A stretch of 64,000 nucleotides of DNA from assembly GCA_002270565.1 (NCBI GenBank), contig NQMI01000032.1, positions 311,320 through 375,319 on the forward strand, read 5' to 3'. Every line of letters begins with the position of its first letter. The first letter of the stretch is position 1. Source of the stretch: Stenocarpella maydis. Lineage: Eukaryota > Ascomycota > Sordariomycetes > Diaporthales > Diaporthaceae. The notes below the pieces were generated by a model that was given only the letters and a program-made list of their open reading frames with translations, was not told the DNA's origin and did no database searches. The translations under genes were made by a program, and so were the position numbers. Positions 55,371-64,000 of this stretch are shown one piece after another.

Positions 55371-57057
55371 TTAGACACAGAATAACATGCCCTTCCCTTA
55401 AGCTATTTGCTCTTCAAGTTGAACACCCGTCTTATACAGCCCCCTCCTATATATATATATATATACTTAATTCTAACCTCCTCTAGAACTACCTAGGTAC
55501 CCTTAACTTTATACTTAATTTCTTAATAACTAATAAAGCTATTTATAATTAAGCAATTACTGCCACGGCACGGCTATATAAGCTACACTGGTGTTCCAGA
55601 ACGTGTTCTGGAATATTCTGACATTTTGGTGTTTCCTATGCTATAGTGTAGCGGCGTAGGGCGCCGTCTAAATTACCCCTTATTATTTGAGTTACATATT
55701 ATTGGCGGTTTCAATAGGGTAGCTGTTTATTTTAGGAGCTGTGGCTGCACGGCATCTGCACGGCGGCTGCGCGTTTCACGGCCGCTAGTCACACACCACC
55801 AGCATTGTGGCTTCCACGCATGCCAGCTGTTTTCTTATTGTTTCTTCCTTTATGTCTGACTCTTTTCCACTTAGCTTGTGACAAGAATGTCTTCCAGAAA
55901 GACCGTTAAAAAAAAAGAAAAAAGAAAAGGAGCGGGATATTTCCGCCCTCGAGGAAGGGAGCGGGTACACACATCTCAGCCGTGCTAGTTAGTTCCACAT
56001 TGCCAGTATCCGCAACAAGCCACGGCGCGCCTCGTGGCGTCTCATCGGGGTGCGGTTCTGTCACATGGTACTTCCTGGAAAACCTTGAAAGGAGCACGGC
56101 CGGCTCCGGCCCTTGAGAGGACGCGGTGGTTAAAGGTCGCCGGGAACAACGAGCAAAACGAGGGACTTATCGGGGAGTGGTTTGGGACGCAGGGGCCTAG
56201 ATGTCAGGTAAACCCACAGAAAGACTGACGGGGTCGGGACCTGGGGCTGTGGGCTTCCACAGAGCGAGGGGAATTCTGTTCGGACCTGAATAGACTATAG
56301 TTGTCCAGGTCGCTGTTCGGATGCGTCTGTCTCATGAAGCCAGGGTCAGCTCCTCGAAGCTGGATATCTCCTAGACTCTACCCACTCGCCATCATTCAAT
56401 CATTTCTGCGTATTCACTCAACCTAACATACAAAACTGAGCCAATCCTGGATCTTGCTGGGTCTCCAAAGTTAGAATTCAGTCTCTTGGGCCGATCATGT
56501 CCCAGTAGCATCACCCCTCGCGGCCACTCCCAGACCGCGCTGCATCATATTACTGGCACAGGTTCACCACACATGGGGCTCGAAATATGGCGCCGAGAAG
56601 GTTGGGTATCCCCCATACCCGTGGATCACAATACCAGCGATGGTCGGCCGCAGGCACCAAAACGCCATTTTCACGTCAAATTTATATCAGAGTCATCACC
56701 GGCCAGCCCTCCCAAGGTTCCTTCTAGGTATCCTTCTCTCAAGAGGCACAGAACGCCAACGCCTGCCAGCCATAATTACTCATTACCCCACCCCTCCCCC
56801 CAACAAAGGCAGAGTAAATCCGTAAAATGCTAGCCCCTTGGTACCATTGAAACCCGGCAAGTGCAGTCCGACATGGGAAAGACAAAATAAAAAGGCTTCC
56901 AGGCTTGGAGCGAGCGTGCTTGAGTCGCCTCATCCCAAACTGCCCCCTCTCCACCCCCGACCCCGCTCCCCCGTTGACTGAGGAAACAATTCCATGGCCA
57001 CCTGGTGACTCACATGTGGCCATCCCTCCCATCCTTCTGTGGGGCTGGTGGTCTAGA
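55371..57057. other. AT-rich patch and intergenic region
   Basis: Contains (TA)9 at 55448-55465, strongly AT-rich sequence to about 55760, and an inverted-repeat structure at 55582-55652. The rest up to 57057 is the 3' flank of the serine-rich orphan with no recognisable gene. Confidence 0.5.
55582..55652. repeat. Small inverted-repeat element, possible MITE remnant
   Basis: GCTACACT at 55582-55589 and its inverse AGTGTAGC at 55645-55652 enclose a perfect palindrome TTCCAGAAC-GT-GTTCTGGAA (55594-55613). No clear target duplication flanks it, so a transposon origin is a guess. Confidence 0.4.
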
Positions 57058-59811
57058 CTACGGCCGCCCGTGCTCCCCACACATCATCATGATGTCGTCC
57101 TCCAGGCGCTCCCTCAGGGCCGCCATCCCGGAACTATCCGGGCGGCCGAACGCCTCGGTCAGCCTCTTCTCCCGGATGCTCCTCAGGCTATTGTCTGCCC
57201 TCTTCCTGGTCTTGTCCTCTTTCCTCCGCCTGATAATGTCAGCCGCACTCATCTCCTCCCTCGCCCCGCCGCCCGACGCCGTGGCAGGCCTCCGGTCCGA
57301 GGAGCCGAGCGAGCCCGTGCTCCTCCCGTAGAGGATCCCCAGCGCGGACAGCCGCTCCAGGCCCCGCCGGGGCGCGCGCGCCTCTTCGTACACGTCCCAG
57401 TCAGCTGCCTCACCCCCGTCCGAGTTGGGGCCCGCGGCGGCACCGCCGGTGGAGTAAACGCTGAAGCTGCTTTCGCTCCGCTGGGGCCGGACCCCCCCGA
57501 GGCTGCCTGTTGTGGATTTCATATCCGCGTCGGAACGGTGTTCGTCGCTGTAGGCGCTGCTCATGGATGGCGTATACCACCCGTCAAGATCGGCCAGTGA
57601 CTGCGCGTCTTCTTCCTGCGCTGTCCAGATCTTGGCCGTCGAGGGCCTGTTCCGCTGTCGCGTCGACGTCCTTCCAAAAGTGCTCATATAAAGGTCTTCA
57701 GGGTCACTCCGCACGCGACGTAGCGCTGGCGATGACTCATGATCCATCCTGCACCTGGTGTCCTTTGGGCTCGATGCCACAGCAGCAGAATCATTCGATG
57801 AAACTGAACCGTTCCTGTTGTTACGTGCTGGGCCGGCAGGGTATTCTTCATCCCCTAGAGCTTCCAGACCTGGCAAAGCTGCCCCCGTGATTCCATAGCC
57901 TGCCTTGAACAGCAGGTCCTCCTCACCTTGAGCGGTAGGTCGGGGGCCTCTTGTGGTGTCTGTGAAGGAATCGTCGTCGGATGAAACATAATCATCAATA
58001 TTGAAGTTCTTGGACCTGATCGTGACTGGGGACCATTCACCGCCGTGCTGGCCGTTGCTGGCCGTCACAAAACTTTCCGCACTCTTGGAATCGACAGACG
58101 TATTGACCGTGTGCCTTGAGAAAGATCGAACACTGGCCGTGGAGAATATGTTCGAGTGGGCTGTTGTATCAGATCTTGAGGTCTCTGAGAGAGACCAGTT
58201 GCGTATACTGCCGGACTGGCCAGGGCTCTGCTCGTCACCCTCGAGTGGAGAAGACAGGAAGCCCAGGCTTTTGGTCCTGTGGTAGCTTATTTGGTCCTCA
58301 GCGTCGTTGGTTCTCAAGTGTCGATGTGCATCTACAGAGATCAGTATGTTCCAAGCCATGGCAATGACGATTCGGTGCTTACATGATGACTGCGCTCTCC
58401 CGTGCATGCGGTCAACTTCGTCGATCGACATGTGACTGTCAGGCTGCCTCGGGGACGGGCAGCCAAGAGGCGTCAAATCGGTGGAAGAGTAGCGACTTTG
58501 CACGGAAGAAGCGAATGATGACCTCACTGTTTGGCAGCTCTGCCTCGCCAGTGGCATAGGAAGCGGGGCGTGGCCAGGACTCTGGTTCGATGTCCTTTGG
58601 CAGCTCGATAGGTCAAAAGAACTGACGTTGTCAGACAACAAGACCTCGGCGATTTTCCCGTCGAATGCATGGTCCCTGTGGGGAGGTGGCATATTCCCTG
58701 GCGTAGGTGCAGTATGAAAGTTTCGGGGTGACCGTGGGCGAGAGAAGTTGTTGGCGTCCGGTGACAGGCCCTTCCGTTGTGCTGTAGTATCTGGTCTTGG
58801 AATTGCAGCTGGAGTTGCAAATTCCCTGGAAGCTACATTCGTGATCAAATCGGGACTTGTCACAATGGATCTCGCCGAGCGCGGAGATAGCATGCCGCGA
58901 GGGACGTAGGTGTTGAGGGAGAGTCCCCGTTTCTTGCGGCTCGAAAACGAGGTCGATTCAGGAGACACTGGCGATGGATCCTCGATTAATGGGAATGCCA
59001 AGGTCTGGCCCAAACCGAAGGGGGCAGTGGCCCGGGGAAATGTGCTGGATGAAGTAAGGGACTTTGTACGGTTGCCCATCCGCGCAGGATCTGGTATAGG
59101 GCTGATGGTCCCGTCCCTGTGCGGAGTGATGTTGCGATCCGCTACATCCTCTCCGTAATCCCGCGCCCCGGTAGCATGCAATCGGCTTCGAAAGTCAGTC
59201 GGACGTATCTCTTCCTGAGCGTCGAGGATGTCCTTCGACTTCAAGCTCACGAGACTGGATCTTGAGCCGTTGGTTGTGCGCAACCCCAGGAGAGAGTGAC
59301 TGCCATTCTCGTGCCCCCCCAGATAGGTCGTGCTCTGATAGGTAGATGAGACCGAGGCCGCGAAACTGGGTTTTCTGAAGGATACAGGCGGTTTTCTCGG
59401 CTCCCGCTTCGGTCGCGTTGTGAAATGTGACCAGTCTCGACCCAGACTACGAATGCTAACTGCAGTCTCTGGCCGGGCTTCAACGACGAGGCTCGGGTGA
59501 CGGGGAATAGAAGGTGCCGGCGCTGAAGTTGAGTCCCATGGCTCAAACTGACCTGATTGGTCCTGGGTCTTCGGGGACAAATCTTGCAGTGAAGCAATGG
59601 ACATCACTGGAGCCTCTGCCTCATGGTATGGTGTTTTTCGGGCATCTGTGTGATCTTTCGAGTCAGTCAGCAGTGTTCCCAAAGACACTGAAGAAAATGC
59701 CAACAATCATCATCACTAACCTTGAGCAGAAAACTCAATACAGGACTGTGTATCATTTGCTTTGAGCTTGGCCTTGCTTGATCTCCGGGTGAAGATCTTG
59801 AGCAGACCCAT
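57058..59811 (-). CDS. Serine-rich orphan protein with basic coiled-coil C-terminus
   Basis: I read three exons: 59721-59811, 58383-59645 and 57058-58331, total 875 residues. The long ORF alone lacks a good ATG. The upstream exon supplies MGLLKIFTRRSSKAKLKAND and splices (donor GTTAGT, acceptor CACAG) into DARKTPYHEAEAP. A 51-nt intron (58332-58382, GTAAGC to TGTAG with a CTGAT branch site) is a multiple of three without a stop, so it hides inside the ORF. Family unknown. The chain is mostly Ser/Thr/Pro-rich and disordered. The last 80 residues are helical and basic (IIRRRKEDKTRKRADNSLRS) and end in RLEDDIMMMCGEHGRP. MGLLKIF could carry an N-myristoylation glycine, which is speculative. Confidence 0.72.
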
Positions 59812-62360
59812 GGTTGCGGACGCAGGCCATGTACGCGGCCTGAGGGTGATCCGTGAAGCTTACTACTCCAGGTGCTTCGGGCTTGAGTAAGAGGTGTCGA
59901 CTAGGTAAATAAACAGCGTGAAAAATCGTCCCTGAAGTATGCCGTTGAGTGACTTGTTGGTCGAGCGTGGCTCACTATACGTACATAAGACGTAACTCGT
60001 GGATGATTGTGGAGTAGTGGTGAAGCAAGAGGAACGCGCGGGACGAGAATGGTGGCGCAAAGGAAGTTGTTTAAGTCGTGGGGGGAAAAGCAAAGAAAAC
60101 CAAGCCAACAGTAAGATAAAATCTGTCGGAAGAGGGAGAGAGAATACTTTGCTCCTGGGCCTCTTTCTCCTGGAAAGCACCGGCTTCAGGTACACGGCGA
60201 TCTAATGACAGATAAATTTGTGAACCATGATGCCACACGAGTACTGAGCTGAAAGCAGGGCTCTCAGTTTGACACAGGGAAATACCAGTTGCTCCAAAGG
60301 GATCGAAGGGTCCGAGATTGGTCGAATATCTAGAGGGCAAGAAAGGGTCCCCAAACGACGACAACCTTGGCGGGAAGGGCAGGTTATGGCAAACGGAGCA
60401 GGGTCAAGTAACACAAAATAGTACCATTGGCGCGGCCCGGTGATATATAGTATGGCTATGAGAGGAGGCGACGTGGATGTCCCAGCTGGTGTGGAAGGGG
60501 TCCCTTTGTCCAACCGTTCCTGCAGGGGCAGGAAATCATGTTTGACAGATTTTGCAGGGTCTGATTCGCAGGCGAGCAGGAGGGAAACAGGCTGGGCCGT
60601 GGGCCGGGACGGAACCATCACCAGCCTAGGGGGATGGTATAGGTCAAAGTGCAGCCATCTTCGGTAGAGGGGTGGACGCACGCACGCAACCGAGATCCCC
60701 CAGGCGATGGAGAGGGTTCAGGGGTCCCCGCTGCCGGACGGGCAGTGCCAACCCAAGCCTGGCCATTTAGAAGCCCCCAAGAGGGAGCGTTTGCGCACTG
60801 GAATACGGCATTTGGACTGCAGTGCCGCAAGGTGCCAGTCGAGAGGAGCAAAAGCCGCAGGTTGCGAGCAGGCATGCATGCATGCAGGCAGGCAGGGAGG
60901 TCAATAGTAACCTGTCGACGGGAACAGATGTGGGACCGGGGGCCGTGGCGCCTCTCTGCAGATCCAGGAACAAGGATCTTGGGCGAGAAAGTGACATGTT
61001 CGCTCTGCTGTGGTTGGGGTCGGAGGAGGCTCACACGCACTACCACCCACCCCCACTGGCAAGGACAGGGGGCCGAAAAGGAATGAGAGATCAGACTGGC
61101 CTTGATAGTGTACATGGTAGCTTCGTAGTGTGCTACTGCAGGAATCGCTTCTTGGGGCCTTGCCGAATACGCACGGCGGATAAAGCCAAAGATGGGTTGC
61201 CCCACAGAAGCCTGTCGTCGTCGTCGACAAGAGGGGGTAAGAGGGTGTCGTGCCAGCTACCGACTGACTCGCACCAACCTCGTGGTGGTCTTGCCCAGCA
61301 GCTGCGCTTGGTTAGACTGTGCAGCAGAGCACGCGGGAATGGCAACGGCGATCCGGCAAAGTGGCGAGCGGATTGGAACTGTGACGAGATGTGATGTCGA
61401 TACAAGCCCGTGCCCACTAACAAAGTCGCCGAGGACCAGGGATCTCCCTCCCGCCCAGAGGCTTGCTAATAAGCAGTGTAAGGCTGGGCTGGGGCTGGGC
61501 TGGCAGCCAGCTGGATGGGGTGTGGACCATGACGAAACACCAGTGAAGGCTGCTGATGGCCGTGTGCCTGCAGTGGGTCAGAGAGGTGCAGAGGCGAGGT
61601 GGCAAGGTGTAACCCGACACGATATTAGTCGCGCGAGTATGTCCGGGCAGACCGGGCAGAGAGGAGCGTTGCATTGAGTGCCTCGGACCTTCCATCGTCT
61701 CGTCTGCTGCTGCACAGCATTAGCCAGCGCCAGGCGTATAGTGACGGCGCGCGCGCTGGGCTGGTCGACACCACCACCACCTCAGTGCTCCTCCGGGATG
61801 ATGAGGGTTGCACAAGAGGAACAAGTTTGGGGGCAAGCTGCATGCAATGCACCCACCTGCAAGCGGTGCTGGTCGCACCCGCCCGACGGGGCAGCGGACC
61901 TGCAGTAGTTAGTAGGCCAGCCCGTGCCTGTCTCGGAGAGATGGTAATAATAAAATGATAATAATAATAACAATAATAGCATTCCCGTGTCGAAGCAGGA
62001 GGCCGCGAAAGGGGGGGGAAAGGTCATCTGCCGTCTTGCTTGTAGCACCAACGCCTACTACCTCCCTGGCTGACATGAGTAGGGTATTCGATGCAAACAC
62101 AGCTCAAGCCAGCCATGGGGGCTCACTGTGGAGAGATTGTGTGCGCAATATTAATTTTTCGAGGTGTCACCAGTTGTCTGTGCCGGTGTCATACTGCATC
62201 AGTCTCAGCCTCAGCATCGGGAGGATTCGAGGTCGAGTGTGGTCGATGTGGACAAACGGGAAAAAAGAAAAGATAGAGAGAGAGTGTGTGTGTGCGGTGG
62301 ATGGTGGGGGCGGCCATGTTTGTTTGTATGCCTGCCTGGGAATCGTCCGAGGGAGGAAAA

Positions 62361-62382
62361 GGAGGAGGAGGAGGAGGAGGAG
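62361..62382. repeat. GGA trinucleotide repeat
   Basis: Seven perfect GGA units in intergenic sequence. Confidence 0.9.
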
Positions 62383-63575
62383 CCGTGGTTTGTGAGCCGT
62401 CATAAAAGTCGCTTGCAGACCAAATTGACCTCTGAAATCCAGTTGGGGGAGTTCCTGCTAGATTGGATAGGTGCTGATTTTGAAGCCGTTCCTGCTCCTT
62501 CTGCGAAGCCAGCCGACGTACTCGCCTACATGGCAACTGGTCCTGCTTACATACTTTGCTTACATATGTAGCTCATGTGCTCCGGTCTACCTTGACTCCT
62601 CCGTGGACTCGAACATGGCATGTTCCCGAGCAATAATCTCATGGCAACTATGTAGTAGGCCCTACTTTCCACATTCAGAAAGGCCAGGCCCTCTTTATCC
62701 CTGCGCTTACCACCGATCTGGTAAGGCCAAGATCGTCGGAGATCGAGCGTCGATTGACGATTGACGATTGGGGATTGACGCAAGGGCTAAGGGAGCACCC
62801 CTAGGGCCTACACTACTGTACGTGCAATCTCAGTGGTGATCTCTTTCCTTCCACACGTAGCCCACCTGCAGCCTCCGTTTGCTTTGCAGCTGGCCAGCCA
62901 GACGTGCTGGCCCGGTAGGCCAAACGTGATGAGCAGGGAATGCCACGGCCCACTCCACAACCAGGGCCTTCTCGCAAACAAACCGATTCGCAGAAAAGCG
63001 TGGCATCCTTGGCTGGGCCCGCCATTGTCCTTGGAGACGGGGCTTCCCCGCCTTTTTAATCTTGTAGTACACTATAGTGTGTGCAGATATACAGACAGAA
63101 CCACGGTGGAGACATCGACGGACGTCGAGACTCCTTTCAGACTTGATGCATGGAGATGAAACTGACAGTGCACCCAGACTTCACGACCAAGCCAACCTTA
63201 TTATGCACCCACACCCACCGACCCGGACTTTTGTCTCTATGTAGTACACTATGCACTCAAGCCCGACGGCCCGGTAAATGGAGAGACGAGACCCAGGATG
63301 TGGCTGCTGGGCTGGCTGCTAGGCTGTCCGCCAACCGGGCACAAACGACAATGATGAGGAGTAACTTTCCGATCATGACAATCATGTCCTCGCCGGCCAT
63401 TCCATAACCAGGTGTTCACATCGCACAGCTAGCTCAGCCCAGGCCTACACATGTTGCACAACGCGCCCGTTCCCGCACCGGTCGCAAATTATGGCGGCCG
63501 TCAGGAAGCCCCCGACCTGTCAGCTCCGGACTACCCGAGATGGGAGACGCAAAGATCCGCGTGCCATCAAGAGGG

Positions 63576-63615
63576 TTTTTTATTTTTTTATTTTTTTTTT
63601 TTTAAAAAAAAAAAA
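63576..63615. repeat. T-tract followed by A-tract
   Basis: A T-rich run passes directly into twelve A residues; it could form a hairpin. Confidence 0.9.
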
Positions 63616-64000
63616 GACATTTGAGGCTCCGACAGGCAATTTGTTCTTGCGAAGCAAACGCGCTCACGCCCAAGCACACGGGCTGGCAGCGAGTCCCCTT
63701 GATGCCGGAAATTAGCTAGGAGCTCGGTTTAAGTTCTTTTTCTGCAAGCCTTGATTCGCATGCCACGTGGGTTTGCGTCCCAGGCCCTGGCACAGCGAAA
63801 CTTTATAAGCAGCACAGATCACCTGTTTCTCCCGGCCGCTTCCCAGGAGCCCGGCAGTACTCCGTACTCCGTACGAGATGCCCCCGTCAGCATGGCTTCT
63901 CCCCAGCCACTAGGTTATCGCAAGCACAAACCCTTGACCCAATTGGATGTCTAATCTGCGCCGGCTAGCCTTGATGAATAACTCCGGTTCCGTCTGCACT

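Larger units (their letters stand above)
59812..64000. other. 4.2-kb region without a supported gene
   Basis: Upstream of the serine-rich orphan. It carries simple repeats: CATG/CAGG at 60872-60896, ATA-rich at 61945-61978, (GGA)7 at 62361-62382 and a T/A homopolymer at 63576-63615. The TACTCCGTA motif occurs twice, overlapping, at 63858-63873. Many short ORFs are present on both strands, none with recognisable features. Confidence 0.5.

Noticed and set aside
60618..61205. 195-codon minus-strand ORF
   Set aside because: No conserved motif, contains translated simple repeats.
1..64000. CRISPR arrays, operons, ribosome binding sites, insertion sequences
   Set aside because: The window is nuclear DNA of a fungus, and nothing resembling these prokaryotic features is present.

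Overview
This window comes from a filamentous ascomycete, most likely a Sordariomycete. The evidence is short GT-AG introns (about 50-100 nt) with CTGAC/CTAAC branch sites, GC-rich coding sequence, fungus-specific genes (DASH subunit Dad4, sphingolipid C9-methyltransferase, fungal nitrate reductase) and a transposon riddled with C-to-T type stop codons, as left by repeat-induced point mutation (RIP). I could not assign a species. All family names rest on sequence recognition without a database search. Exon structures were inferred from splice motifs and protein continuity.

Layout. 0-12.5 kb: sec4 (+); a large mitochondrial-type orphan (-) divergent from AAA-ATPase afg2 (+); kinetochore gene dad4 (-, five tiny exons) divergent from chromatin gene ies6 (+); an SDR reductase (-). 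12.5-14.8 kb: a desert holding a decayed MFS transporter. 14.8-17 kb: got1 (+) and profilin (-), convergent. 17-20.7 kb: desert. 20.7-22.6 kb: a low-complexity orphan (+). 24.2-32.5 kb: ykt6 (-) divergent from the giant helicase slh1/RQT2 (+). 32.6-38.3 kb: nitrate reductase niaD (-) and sphingolipid C9-methyltransferase (-). 38.3-46.5 kb: a gene-poor accessory region with a diverged repeat pair and a complete but dead Mutator-like element (46-bp terminal inverted repeats, 8-bp target duplication). 46.5-52.3 kb: scn1-like TatD hydrolase (-), a membrane orphan (+), kinetochore spc24 (-) divergent from fis1 (+). 52.3-57 kb: desert with a truncated gene and an AT-rich patch. 57-59.8 kb: a serine-rich orphan (-). 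59.8-64 kb: no supported gene.

Functionally this is mostly housekeeping: secretory traffic (Sec4, Got1, Ykt6), kinetochore (Dad4, Spc24), ribosome biogenesis and quality control (Afg2, Slh1), chromatin (Ies6), actin (profilin), mitochondrial fission (Fis1), plus nitrate assimilation and glucosylceramide modification. Several pairs share short divergent promoters: orphan/afg2, dad4/ies6, ykt6/slh1, spc24/fis1. I saw no gene cluster dedicated to one pathway and no clear new multi-gene system. The most unusual items are the RIP-scarred MULE, the diverged small-membrane-protein repeat pair, the hidden micro-exon gene dad4 and a dispersed TACTCCGTA motif.
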